NCBI GenBank assembly: GCA_947474365.1
Contig: CANJIU010000009.1
Location: 1-64,000 of the forward strand
DNA from: Opitutia bacterium
GTDB lineage: Bacteria > Verrucomicrobiota > Verrucomicrobiia > Opitutales > Opitutaceae
Reading direction: 5' to 3'
Length of the DNA: 64,000 nucleotides
Positions 42,735-51,188 of the stretch are shown here, piece after piece; within the stretch, counting starts at the first letter, position 1; each line of letters starts with the position of its first letter. The translations under genes were made by a program, and so were the position numbers. Below the pieces are notes generated by a model that was not told where the DNA came from, made no database searches, and saw only the letters and a program-made list of their open reading frames with translations.

Positions 42735-44396
42735 ATGGCTGCCCGCTCATCTCTGTCCTCACCCCCGATTACGCGCCGCGACGCGCTGCGGCTGACCGTC
42801 GGCGCTGTAGCCTCCGGCATCGCTTTCCCCCGGCTGCTCCGGGCGGCAGCCACACCGGCCCATCTCCACGGCCTCGTGCGCGGCGAACCGTACGGGGAAA
42901 AGGTCGCCGTGGACGTCCTCGCCTCGGGCGGCAATGCGGTCGACGCCATGGTGGCCGCCGCCCTCACCTGCGCCATTTCCACGCCGCACATGACCGGTAT
43001 CGGCGGCTATGGGGCGTCGATCATCATCGCATCGGCCGACGGAAAAAAAATCGTCTGCATCGATGCGAACTCGACCGCCCCGGCGTCGGCTCGCCCCGAC
43101 CTGTTTCCTGTCGATGAAAAGGGCCGCGTGCCCGGCAAGGTCAACGAGCACGGTTGGCTGGCCACGGGAGTCCCCGGGATCCTGGCGGGATTGCAGCTGG
43201 CGCTCGACCACCATGGCACGCGCTCCTTCCGCGACTCGGTCGGCCCCGCGATCACGCTGGCAAAGGAAGGTTTTCCGCTCCCGGCCGGCATCGCCAACGT
43301 GATGCGCACCCTCGCGCCGATCTTTGGCACGCACGCGGGTGGCCGGAAACTCTTCCTGAAGAAAGGCACCACGCCGGTGGCCGGCGAAATCTTCCGAAAT
43401 CCCGAACTGGCCGCGATGCTGGAAACGCTCGCGCAGCGGAATTCGGTCGACTCGTTTTATCGGGGAGACATCGCCGGGCTCATCGCCGCGGATTTCGCCC
43501 GCAATGACGGCATGGTGACAGCGCAGGATCTTGCGGCCTATCGCGCCCGCGAAGTGCCGCCGCTCCGGCTGACGTGGAAAGGAAGTGAAATCTGCACGCC
43601 ACCATTGACCGCCGGCGGCTTCACGACGCTGCAATGCCTGACGACATTGCGCGAACTCAACTGGGACCACGAATCCGCCGGACTCGGCCGGACGCACGCT
43701 TGCCTTGAGGCCATGCGCACCGCCTGGGACGATCGGCTCGCGCTGCTTGGCGATCCCGATTTCGCTAAGGTTCCTCAGGAGAAATTGCTCTCGACGAGCT
43801 ATGCGAAAGAATGCGCCGAACGGGTTCGCGCGGTCGTGAAGGCCGGCAAGATTCTGCCGCAGAACGCCACGATCCGCGCCCACTCGGGCACGATCAATCT
43901 GAGCGCCGTCGATGCCAAGGGAAACATGGCCGCCATTACTCTCACCCACGGCAACGGCTTCGGCGCCGCGGTCACCGTCAACGGTCTCGGCCTCACGCTC
44001 GGACACGGCATGTCGCGCTTCGAAACCCAGCCCAGCCATCCCAACGCGCCGGGCCCGGGCAAGCGGCCGCTGCACAACATGTGTCCCTGCATCGTTCGGC
44101 GCGACGGACGTCCTGTCCTGGCCGTGGGAGGGCGCGGGGGACGGAAGATCCCCAATTCGGTCCTCGAGGCGCTGCTCCAGTATGTCGCGCTGAACCAATC
44201 GATGGAGACCGCGATTGCCGCGCCGCGGCTTCACACCGAAGGAACTCCCGACATCGAGGTGGAGGCGAAGTGGCCGGCCGACGAGATGAAGGCGCTGCCG
44301 AAACTCGGCTACAAGGTGAAGACTGCGGCAAGCGCAACGTTGAGCGCGGTGTCGTTCAATCCGCGCTCGGGCGAATGCCTCGGAGCGATGCGATAA
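42735..44396 (+). CDS. Tat-exported gamma-glutamyltransferase-like protein
   Basis: A 553-residue member of the gamma-glutamyltransferase (Ntn-hydrolase) family, which splits gamma-glutamyl bonds of glutathione-like compounds after autocleavage. The N-terminus carries a Tat motif (ITRRDALRL) and hydrophobic stretch. The autocleavage/nucleophile threonine is Thr386 in SGTINLSAVD, corresponding to the TTHYSVVD or GTAHLSVV element of known enzymes; the two following residues are Ile-Asn rather than Thr-His or Ala-His. Other pocket motifs are also altered: KRPLHNMCPC for PLSSMSPT and GGRGGRKI for GSPGGSRI. Autoprocessing is likely but substrate may differ. A terminator-like hairpin follows. Confidence 0.85.
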   Translation: MAARSSLSSPPITRRDALRLTVGAVASGIAFPRLLRAAATPAHLHGLVRGEPYGEKVAVDVLASGGNAVDAMVAAALTCAISTPHMTGIGGYGASIIIASADGKKIVCIDANSTAPASARPDLFPVDEKGRVPGKVNEHGWLATGVPGILAGLQLALDHHGTRSFRDSVGPAITLAKEGFPLPAGIANVMRTLAPIFGTHAGGRKLFLKKGTTPVAGEIFRNPELAAMLETLAQRNSVDSFYRGDIAGLIAADFARNDGMVTAQDLAAYRAREVPPLRLTWKGSEICTPPLTAGGFTTLQCLTTLRELNWDHESAGLGRTHACLEAMRTAWDDRLALLGDPDFAKVPQEKLLSTSYAKECAERVRAVVKAGKILPQNATIRAHSGTINLSAVDAKGNMAAITLTHGNGFGAAVTVNGLGLTLGHGMSRFETQPSHPNAPGPGKRPLHNMCPCIVRRDGRPVLAVGGRGGRKIPNSVLEALLQYVALNQSMETAIAAPRLHTEGTPDIEVEAKWPADEMKALPKLGYKVKTAASATLSAVSFNPRSGECLGAMR

Positions 44397-44407
44397 CGCT
44401 TTTCTCG

Positions 44408-44440
44408 CGCGCCGCCGGATTCGGGTGACGCGGCGCGTTT
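44408..44440 (+). terminator. Intrinsic terminator candidate after the GGT-like gene
   Basis: CGCGCCGC (44408-44415) pairs perfectly with GCGGCGCG (44430-44437) over a 14-base loop and is followed by TTT. It starts 11 bases past the stop codon and lies between convergent genes, so it could end transcription from either side. Confidence 0.5.
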
Positions 44441-44499
44441 GGATCGGCCGGAGGTGGCCCCTTCTCGACTGATACCGGCAGCCGCAATTCCGGTTCGTT

Positions 44500-45450
44500 T
44501 CACTGCGCGTCCGGACGGAGGCGCGATGTGGACCCCAGCATCTTCAACCGCGCCCGAAACGCCTCCACAATTTCTCCCAGCCAAACGTTTTCGAACCGTT
44601 TGCGGGCGGCCAGGGCGTAGTAGCGCTCCACCAGACCGGGGACGCGCAACATAAACTTGATTTGCCGCGACTCCAATTCGCGCTCGACCACAATCTTCGA
44701 AACCAGCGCCAGACCGTCACCCGACAACGCGAGCAGACGGAGGAGCGCCATGTCGTCGACCTCCGCCCGCACCTCTGGCTCGATCCCGGCCTTGGCCAGC
44801 AGCAGATCAAAATCCAGTCGCACGTGGCTCTGATGGCTCGGCAGAAACAAAGGCTGCCCGCGCAAGAACAGGGGAAACCTCAGTCGTACTTTTTTCAGCG
44901 GCCGACCACCGACGAGAAACACCGGGACCTCGCCGAGCAGGTGATTGAAGACATTGCTCTCCTGATCCGCCCGCACCGGAATATTGGTGAGCACCAAATC
45001 CAACCGGTGCTCCAGTAGCTGCCGGGTGAGCTCATGGAGCGGACCTGAGACCACCACCACTCTGGTACGGGCCACCGCCAACAACGGCTGAATGAAATCG
45101 AACTGCAGGTTCTTCGAAAGCGGCCCCACCGCTCCGAGGCGCAGGACGCGCTGCGCCCCCGGGTTCGAACGCCGAAAGCTCGTCATCAGTTCGCGTCCGG
45201 TTTCGAAAATTGTCTCGGCGTGCTGCAGCGCCAACCGTCCGGCCTCGGTGAGGTGCAACGCCCGACCGCGCCGGTCGAACAGCGGCTGCCCCAGCCATTC
45301 CTCCAGCTCGCCCAACTGCTCGCTCAACGTCGACTGCGAGACCTTCAGCGCCTCGGCCGCCCGTGTCATGCTGCGATGCCGCGCGATCATCCAAAAATTC
45401 CGCAGGTGGTGATAATTAAGCCATTCCGGTGTCTCCAGCATGTCCCCCAT
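44500..45450 (-). CDS. LysR-family (NhaR-like) regulator
   Basis: A 316-residue LysR-type transcription factor. The N-terminal winged helix (about 13-70: LNYHHLRNFWMIARHRSMTRAAEALKVSQSTLSEQL) has the LNYHHL..FW opening characteristic of NhaR-like regulators, followed by the LysR effector-binding domain (about 100-300). It is divergent from sbtA with 77 bases between the start codons and a T-N11-A dyad in between, the usual LysR arrangement. Control of the bicarbonate transporter by an ion- or carbon-related signal is inferred. ATG 45450 is used; ATG 45441 is a possible alternative. Confidence 0.9.
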   Translation of the reverse strand: MGDMLETPEWLNYHHLRNFWMIARHRSMTRAAEALKVSQSTLSEQLGELEEWLGQPLFDRRGRALHLTEAGRLALQHAETIFETGRELMTSFRRSNPGAQRVLRLGAVGPLSKNLQFDFIQPLLAVARTRVVVVSGPLHELTRQLLEHRLDLVLTNIPVRADQESNVFNHLLGEVPVFLVGGRPLKKVRLRFPLFLRGQPLFLPSHQSHVRLDFDLLLAKAGIEPEVRAEVDDMALLRLLALSGDGLALVSKIVVERELESRQIKFMLRVPGLVERYYALAARKRFENVWLGEIVEAFRARLKMLGSTSRLRPDAQ

Positions 45451-45453
45451 GAG

Positions 45454-45468
45454 TTCGGATTAACCGAA
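45454..45468. promoter_or_regulatory. LysR-type binding site candidate
   Basis: TTCGG (45454-45458) and CCGAA (45464-45468) form a perfect dyad around ATTAA; the inner T and A give the T-N11-A pattern of LysR boxes. It lies directly upstream of the LysR start codon in the shared LysR/sbtA promoter region. Confidence 0.45.
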
Positions 45469-45490
45469 CGAACGTATCGGAACAATCTGT

Positions 45491-45519
45491 TTTTCAGAAA
45501 TTCTCCCGATCGATATACT
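45491..45519 (+). promoter_or_regulatory. Sigma-70-type promoter candidate for sbtA
   Basis: TTTTCA (45491-45496) and TATACT (45514-45519) are 17 bases apart, a fair match to -35/-10 elements. Transcription would begin almost at the sbtA ATG (45528), implying a very short or absent leader. This is a reading by eye only. Confidence 0.3.
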
Positions 45520-45527
45520 GCATCCAC

Positions 45528-46514
45528 ATGGATTTCATTTCCGCGCTGTCGGCCAATCTGCTTTCGCCCGCCGTGCTGTTCTTCGCCCTCGGGCTGATTG
45601 CCGCTCTCCTGCGGAGCGACCTCAAGTTTCCCGAGGCGCTCTACGTCACGCTCACCATCTACCTTCTGACCGCGCTCGGCTTCAAAGGTGGTGTCGCGAT
45701 CAACGAAGCGGGCGTCGGCACCGTGTTTGTCCCCGCCCTGGCCGCCATGACGCTCGGCGCGATGATCCCGCTCTGGGTCTATCCCCTGCTCCGCTTTGGC
45801 GGAAAATTCCGGCCCGTCGATGCCGCTGCGATTGCGGCCCACTACGGTTCGGTGAGCGCCGTGACCTTTATCGCGGCCACCAACTACCTGAAGGGCATCG
45901 ATGTGCCCTATGAGAATTACGCGACCGCGTTCCTCGCGGTCATGGAATCGCCCGCGATCGTCGTCGGCGTGCTGCTGGGCAAGATGTCAGTCGGCCAGCA
46001 GGAGTCGGTCTTCGCCGGCTCGTGGCGAAAGCTCCTACACGAGGCGTTGTTCGGGCGCAGTGTCTTGCTCCTCATGGGCGCACTGGTCGTCGGGGCGCTG
46101 TGCGGCAAATCCGGCATGGAAAAGGTCGGGGCCTTCTTCGTGACCCCGTTTCAGGGGGTGCTCGCGCTCTTCCTCCTTGAGATGGGTCTGGTGGCCGGCG
46201 GCCGCCTCGGTGATTTGCGCAAGGTCGGCCCGTTCCTCATCGCGTTCGGGCTCATGCTCCCGCTCGTTCACGGAATGCTGGGCGTGCTTCTTGGCAAACT
46301 CACCGGCCTGAGCCTCGGCGGCTGCACACTCATGGGCGTGCTGGCCGCAAGCGCCTCCTATATCGCCGCCCCCGCCGCCATGCGCCTCTCCCTGCCGGAA
46401 GCCAACCCCGCGCTCTATCTCACCGCGTCGCTGGCCATCACGTTTCCCTTCAACATCACGGTGGGCATCCCGATCTACTACGGCTTCGCCCGCTACGTCC
46501 TTGGCTCGCCATGA
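45528..46514 (+). CDS. sbtA: Sodium-dependent bicarbonate transporter SbtA family
   Basis: A 328-residue inner-membrane permease of the SbtA family, which imports bicarbonate with sodium. It shows about ten hydrophobic segments beginning LLSPAVLFFALGLIAALL, the family signature SDLKFPEALYVTLTIYLLTALGFKGG, an internal repeat around GSVSAVTFIAATNYL and ASASYIAAPAAMRLSLPEANPALYLTASLAITFPFN. Family length is about 330-370, so it looks intact. It overlaps sbtB by four bases and is followed immediately by purK and purE. A LysR regulator is divergent. In a non-photosynthetic organism the likely purpose is bicarbonate supply for biosynthetic carboxylation. Confidence 0.93.
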   Translation: MDFISALSANLLSPAVLFFALGLIAALLRSDLKFPEALYVTLTIYLLTALGFKGGVAINEAGVGTVFVPALAAMTLGAMIPLWVYPLLRFGGKFRPVDAAAIAAHYGSVSAVTFIAATNYLKGIDVPYENYATAFLAVMESPAIVVGVLLGKMSVGQQESVFAGSWRKLLHEALFGRSVLLLMGALVVGALCGKSGMEKVGAFFVTPFQGVLALFLLEMGLVAGGRLGDLRKVGPFLIAFGLMLPLVHGMLGVLLGKLTGLSLGGCTLMGVLAASASYIAAPAAMRLSLPEANPALYLTASLAITFPFNITVGIPIYYGFARYVLGSP

Positions 46515-46813
46515 ACACCCATCCCGTAAAACTCGTCACCATCATCTGCGAAGCATTGGCCCGTGAGCCGCTGAAACGCCTCCTGCACGAAGCAGGCGCG
46601 CACGGGTACACGCTCTTCACCGTCGAGGGCGACGGACGCCAGGGCCGGCGCACCGCCGACATTCAGGAGTTTGCCAACATCCAGGTCGAGGTGATCGTGC
46701 AGCCAACGGTCGCCGCGCAGCTCCTGGCCCGGCTCGAACAGGAGTTCTTTCCGAAGTTTGCCATGGTCGCCTACGAGACTGACATTCGCGTGCTCCGCCG
46801 GGAAAAATTTTAA
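46511..46813 (+). CDS. sbtB: PII-like bicarbonate-transport regulator SbtB family
   Basis: A 100-residue PII-superfamily trimer-type protein that in cyanobacteria binds adenyl nucleotides and docks on SbtA to gate it. The ferredoxin-like fold is recognisable (KLVTIICEALAREPLKRLLHEAGAHGYTLF at the start, FANIQVEVIVQP after the T-loop, then FAMVAYETDIRVLRREKF). The T-loop (VEGDGRQGRRTADIQE) lacks the GlnB tyrosine, so uridylylation is unlikely. It ends without the cysteine-bearing C-terminal loop seen in cyanobacterial SbtB, suggesting it lacks that redox switch. It starts within sbtA (four-base overlap) and lies two bases before purK. Confidence 0.9.
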   Translation: MNTHPVKLVTIICEALAREPLKRLLHEAGAHGYTLFTVEGDGRQGRRTADIQEFANIQVEVIVQPTVAAQLLARLEQEFFPKFAMVAYETDIRVLRREKF

Positions 46814-46815
46814 TC

Positions 46816-48012
46816 ATGCACGAGCTCTACGACCGCGAAATCCTGCAACGCACCGACCGCAACTTCGCCAGCGCCCGCCTCGGCATCATCGGCGGCGGCC
46901 AGTTGGCGCGAATGACCGCTCTCGCCGCGCTCCCGCTCGGCTGCGAGGTCAGCATCCTCGAACAGAACCCGCTCAGTCCGGCGGCCCAGTTGACTCCGCT
47001 GACCGTTACCGGAGACTGGGCAGACCCCGAAACCCTCCGGCAATTCGCCGCCCGGGTCGACGTCATCACCTTGGAGAACGAGTTCGTCGACGCCGCCGTC
47101 CTCCGCCGACTGGAGGACGCCCGACACCGTGTCTTCCCGACGTCGGCCAGTATCGCACTCACCCAAGACAAGCTTCTCCAGAAACAGGCCCTCGTGCGAG
47201 CGGGCCTGCCGGTGCCCGCTTTTCATCCCGTCACCACTCCCGAAGCGCTCGTTGCCTTGGGCGACGAACTCGGCTGGCCCATGGTGCTGAAAACCCGGCG
47301 GAACGGCTATGACGGCAAGGGCAACTTCACGCTGCGCTCGGCCGGCGACATCCCCGAAGCATGGCGCGCCTTGAGCGGCGATCACAACGAACTCCTCGTC
47401 GAAGCCTTCTGGCACTTCTCCAGGGAACTCGCAGTAATTGTCACCCGTGGACGCGACGGCTCCACAGCCACTTATCCGGTAGTCGAGACCTTGCAGAAAA
47501 ATCACGTTTGCCACGTCGTTCAGGCACCCGCCGCAATCACGCCGGAGCTCACGGCCCGCGCCACCGAAATCGCCCTGCGCGCCGTGACTGCGGTCGGAGC
47601 CGTTGGCAGCTTCGGGGTGGAGATGTTTCTTTCAGCCAACGGGGATATCGCCATCAATGAACTGGCGCCACGCGTGCACAACTCCGGCCATTACAGCATC
47701 GAAGCCTGCGCGTGCTCCCAATTCGAAAATCACGTTCGCGCCGTGCTGGGCTGGCCACTTGGCAGCACCAGCATGATCGCTCCGGCCGCGGTGATGATCA
47801 ATCTCCTCGGCACCGAGCGAGCGCCCGGCCGGCCGTTCGGGCTGGCCCGCGCCCTCTCCATTCCCGGAGCACACGTGCACCTGTACGGCAAGGCCATGTG
47901 CGGAGCCGGCCGGAAAATGGGTCACATTACCGCCCTCGGTCAGACCGCCGGCGACGCGATGAAAACCGCCCGACAAGCTGCCGACGCACTCAGATTCCAA
48001 CAAGTCACATGA
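46816..48012 (+). CDS. purK: 5-(carboxyamino)imidazole ribonucleotide synthase
   Basis: A 398-residue ATP-grasp enzyme that makes N5-CAIR from AIR, ATP and bicarbonate in de novo purine synthesis. The N-terminal motif [12 protein letters not shown] is diagnostic; the ATP-grasp core includes [11 protein letters not shown], and [30 protein letters not shown] is the family's metal and AIR-binding segment. About 20 residues precede the first motif, slightly longer than usual. Start ATG 46816 is two bases after sbtB and the stop overlaps purE by four bases. Its bicarbonate requirement links it functionally to the transporter encoded just before it. Confidence 0.96.
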   Translation: MHELYDREILQRTDRNFASARLGIIGGGQLARMTALAALPLGCEVSILEQNPLSPAAQLTPLTVTGDWADPETLRQFAARVDVITLENEFVDAAVLRRLEDARHRVFPTSASIALTQDKLLQKQALVRAGLPVPAFHPVTTPEALVALGDELGWPMVLKTRRNGYDGKGNFTLRSAGDIPEAWRALSGDHNELLVEAFWHFSRELAVIVTRGRDGSTATYPVVETLQKNHVCHVVQAPAAITPELTARATEIALRAVTAVGAVGSFGVEMFLSANGDIAINELAPRVHNSGHYSIEACACSQFENHVRAVLGWPLGSTSMIAPAAVMINLLGTERAPGRPFGLARALSIPGAHVHLYGKAMCGAGRKMGHITALGQTAGDAMKTARQAADALRFQQVT

Positions 48013-48542
48013 AAACAAAATCTCACCCGCCCGTGGGCATTATCATGGGCAGCGACTCGGACTGGCCCACCATGGAAGCCGCCTTCATCGTCTGCGGCGA
48101 ATTCGCCGTGCCTTGCGAGGTGCAGGTCGTGTCCGCCCACCGCACGCCGGACGACATGGCCCGCTACGCCAAGAGCGCCCACCGCCGCGGTCTGCGCGTC
48201 ATCATCGCGGGCGCCGGTGGCGCGGCGCATTTGCCCGGCATGGTCGCAAGTCACACGCCACTGCCCGTGATCGGTGTGCCCGTCGAGAGCAAGAGTCTCA
48301 AAGGCCTCGATTCCCTGCTCTCAATCGTGCAAATGCCCAGCGGCATCCCCGTGGCCACCGTCGCCATCGGTGGCGCTCGTAATGCGGGACTCCTCGCGAT
48401 TTCGGTCCTCGCCTCCTCCGATCCGACCCTCCAGGCAAAACTCATCCAATTCAAGCAAGACCTCGCCCGTGAATCCCGCCGCCGTGGTCGCGAACTTCGC
48501 GCCCGCATCGCCGGGGAATCGCAGGCGTCGACGAAAACTTAG
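48009..48542 (+). CDS. purE: N5-CAIR mutase, class I PurE
   Basis: A 177-residue class I PurE, which moves the carboxylate of N5-CAIR to form CAIR, the step after PurK. Visible family motifs are [13 protein letters not shown] (phosphate and substrate loop), SAHRTPDDM with the catalytic histidine, [26 protein letters not shown] and [10 protein letters not shown]. The ATG at 48009 overlaps the purK stop by four bases (ATGA), confirming co-translation. The C-terminal tail ([19 protein letters not shown]) is basic and slightly longer than in many homologues. It ends the sbtA-purE run; a hairpin follows. Confidence 0.96.
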   Translation: MKTKSHPPVGIIMGSDSDWPTMEAAFIVCGEFAVPCEVQVVSAHRTPDDMARYAKSAHRRGLRVIIAGAGGAAHLPGMVASHTPLPVIGVPVESKSLKGLDSLLSIVQMPSGIPVATVAIGGARNAGLLAISVLASSDPTLQAKLIQFKQDLARESRRRGRELRARIAGESQASTKT

Positions 48543-48563
48543 GTCGCCTCCTCCGGAGTCTAT

Positions 48564-48585
48564 CTTCTCCACCGAGAAGGGTTTT
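48564..48585 (+). terminator. Weak intrinsic terminator candidate after purE
   Basis: CTTCTC (48564-48569) pairs with GAGAAG (48574-48579) around CACC, followed by GGTTTT. It is short but correctly positioned 22 bases after the purE stop. The remaining bases to the next gene (48586-48830) show no other clear signal. Confidence 0.4.
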
Positions 48586-48830
48586 CCCGTCACGGGTAGT
48601 GGCAGACGCTGATGACTGCGAACGTCGGGCTCTCGTTGGTCCGCTCCGAATGCTTGTTATCACCCGCGAATGCCTGTGCACGAATTGACTCTCCTTCTCC
48701 CGCAACATTCGCAATCTCCGGGACGAGCTGGAAGACCTTGGCAGACGCGGCCCCCGCTTGCGCCAAATTCCGGCAGCATTCTCACTACGATTCGCTCCGG
48801 AGTCCTGGAATCCGGGAAATTTTCGACACC

Positions 48831-51146
48831 ATGCCCACCTCTCGCCCAACCGCCCTTCCCCCTGCCCTCGGGCTCGTCCTGCTGCTCACCATGCGCGCCG
48901 CATTCGGCGTCCCTCCGTCGGTCTTGCCACCGCTCGCCGAGGCCCTCGCGGCGAAGCGCGACGTCTGGGGTGAGGCGGCGATGGCCCAGCCCAACGGCGC
49001 GAGCTACGAATTCTTCGCGCCGTTGCTGCCGCCGCCGCGCTACGTTCACGCGGATTTTCGGCACTACCCCATCGTACTGAGCGCCCCGAATGCCACGGTG
49101 AAGGCGCGGCTCATTTCCAACGGCAGCGGCGTCAACCTGTGGGGCGGCTCCCGCAGCTGGAACGAAAACGGCGTCCCCTTCACCTTTCGGGTCGGCCCGG
49201 ACGAGTTTCTCTTCGGAAGTCTGCCCGATCGCCTGAGCGAGCCAACCCTCGCCGACGGCTGGCTGCCCATTCCGGAAATCCGCTATTCGCACCGCTCCCC
49301 CGTGCAGTCGGAGGGCAAGGTGCCGCTTGACCAGGTGAAGAACGAACGTCCACCGGAAATTTACCGACTTGAGGCCTTTGCCAGCACCGATCCGGCACTC
49401 GCGGAAAACGGCGTCGTCTTCGTAAAATTCGACCTCGCGCAGGGCACCAATGGGTTCATCGCGGTCGACGTGGACACCGACAAGACCCCCACCTTTGCCG
49501 ATGGCCGTCTGCTCGATGCGAAGGGCAAGGTCGTCGGAATTTTTGATGAATCGTGGAAGCGGGAGCGCAACCGGATGGTCGCCCGGCTCAAGCCCGATTC
49601 GTTTGTCACCCTCGCGATCGCCACGAAGCCACTCGATTCCGCCGCGGCCCCGCGCTTGAACGAGACGAGCTATGCCCGCCAACGCGCCGTTTGCATCGAC
49701 ACCTGGCGAAAAATCATCGGCCAGGGCATGCACGTGGAGATCTCTGAACCGCGGATCAACAACGCGTGGCGCAATTCCCTTTGTCAGCATTTCCAGCTGA
49801 TCAACGTCGACAGCATGCGGTACAGCGCGGGCAACCAGTACGACCGGATTTATTCCGCCGAAGGCAGTGACTCCGCGCTCGCACTGCTCGCGTGGGGCTA
49901 CGCGGGCGACATGCGGCGGCTGATGGTGCCGTTGTTTGATTTCACCCGCAAAGGCCTCGAGCAACACCAGGCCGCGTTCAAGCTCGGCAACCTCTTCCGT
50001 TACTACTGGCAGACGCGTGATGCAAAAGCCGTGTCGGAATTGCGGTCCCGCTGGGAGAAGGAGGCAGTCCGGCTCGATCACGACCGCACCGGTCCGAACG
50101 GACTTTTTCCCCAGGAGCAATATTGCGGCGACATCCACACGATGGTGCAAAGCCTGAACGCCAACTCGAAGGCGTGGCGCGCGCTGCGGGATCTCGGCGC
50201 GCTCCTGGCGGAACTCGGCGAAACGGAAAGCGCGCGACACTACACTGCGGCCGCCGCTGCCTTTCGCCCCGTCGTCCTCCGCGCGATTGAGAAGGCCACG
50301 ATTCACACGACCACTCCACCGTTCATCCCGATTGCGCTCGATGGCGGCGAGCCCGCCCACGATCCGATCGGGCACTCCCGCATCGGAAGCTATTGGAACA
50401 TCATCATCGGCTACACCATCGGCAGCGGCATCTTCCCTGCCGGCAGCGAACAGGAAAATTGGATCCCCCGCTACCAGGAACAAAACGGTGGAATTTTCCT
50501 GGGCATGGTCCGCAGCGGGGGCGCCCAATTCAATTTCTGGACTGGAGAGGAACGGGTGAACCCCCTCTACGGCACACGCTACACGCTCGACACGTTGCGT
50601 CGCGACGAACCCGAGCGCGCGCTCGTCAGCTTTTATGGCACTCTCGCTCAGGGTCTCACCCGCAACACGTTCGTCGGCGGCGAAGGCTGCAACCTGGATC
50701 CCGTCGATGCCGGCGGACGGATGTTTTACTGTCCACCCAACAGCGCCGCCAGCGCCCACGTGTTGTCGATGCTCCGCAATCTCCTCGTGCAGGATTGTGA
50801 CGAGGACGACGACGGCCGGCCTGAAACGCTGCGCCTGCTCTTCGGCACCTCGCGTCGCTGGCTCGAGGACGGCAAGACCATCAAGGTCGAACGGGCACCC
50901 ACCGCTTTTGGCGAAGTGTCGCTCTCGGTCCAGTCGAAGCTCTCCGCCGGCGAAGTCGTGGCCGACATGATCCTTCCCACCCGGCAGACAGCGAAGAAAT
51001 CATTCCTGCGGATCCGCGTACCCGACGGCTGGCGCGTCGTCGCAGCGGAAACCGCCACCGGACAATTGCGCGTTGATGAACGCGGCACGGCGGATCTGTC
51101 GGCTCTCCGCGGAAAACAGAAAATTCTGTTTCGCGTGAGCCGCTAA
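48831..51146 (+). CDS. Exported putative (alpha/alpha)6 glycoside hydrolase-like protein
   Basis: A 771-residue secreted protein. Signal peptide (about 1-26, ending RAAFG), an N-terminal beta-sandwich (about 70-290), then a helical region (about 300-690) whose alternating helices and aromatic/acidic loops (EPRINNAWRNSLCQHFQLIN, EGSDSALALLAWGYAGDMRR, QAAFKLGNLFRYYWQTRD, GLFPQEQYCGDIHTMVQSLN, RIGSYWNIIIGYTIGSGIFP) look like a six-hairpin glycosidase, and a C-terminal beta domain (KSFLRIRVPDGWRVVAAE). The family number cannot be given from reading alone. ATG 48831 begins the signal peptide; 73 upstream in-frame codons are rejected. It converges on the sulfatase operon. Confidence 0.7.
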   Translation: MPTSRPTALPPALGLVLLLTMRAAFGVPPSVLPPLAEALAAKRDVWGEAAMAQPNGASYEFFAPLLPPPRYVHADFRHYPIVLSAPNATVKARLISNGSGVNLWGGSRSWNENGVPFTFRVGPDEFLFGSLPDRLSEPTLADGWLPIPEIRYSHRSPVQSEGKVPLDQVKNERPPEIYRLEAFASTDPALAENGVVFVKFDLAQGTNGFIAVDVDTDKTPTFADGRLLDAKGKVVGIFDESWKRERNRMVARLKPDSFVTLAIATKPLDSAAAPRLNETSYARQRAVCIDTWRKIIGQGMHVEISEPRINNAWRNSLCQHFQLINVDSMRYSAGNQYDRIYSAEGSDSALALLAWGYAGDMRRLMVPLFDFTRKGLEQHQAAFKLGNLFRYYWQTRDAKAVSELRSRWEKEAVRLDHDRTGPNGLFPQEQYCGDIHTMVQSLNANSKAWRALRDLGALLAELGETESARHYTAAAAAFRPVVLRAIEKATIHTTTPPFIPIALDGGEPAHDPIGHSRIGSYWNIIIGYTIGSGIFPAGSEQENWIPRYQEQNGGIFLGMVRSGGAQFNFWTGEERVNPLYGTRYTLDTLRRDEPERALVSFYGTLAQGLTRNTFVGGEGCNLDPVDAGGRMFYCPPNSAASAHVLSMLRNLLVQDCDEDDDGRPETLRLLFGTSRRWLEDGKTIKVERAPTAFGEVSLSVQSKLSAGEVVADMILPTRQTAKKSFLRIRVPDGWRVVAAETATGQLRVDERGTADLSALRGKQKILFRVSR

Positions 51147-51161
51147 ATTACCGGACTGCAG

Positions 51162-51182
51162 GGGCGCAGTGTAGACGCGCCC
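51162..51182. terminator. Hairpin between convergent genes
   Basis: GGGCGC (51162-51167) pairs with GCGCCC (51177-51182) over a nine-base loop, in the 42-base gap between two converging stop codons. No T-run follows on either strand, so termination activity is uncertain. Confidence 0.3.
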
Positions 51183-51188
51183 TTGCGC

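Noticed and set aside
48660-50759. 699-residue minus-strand open frame
   Set aside because: Antisense shadow of the glycosidase-like gene at 48831-51146; no recognisable motif.
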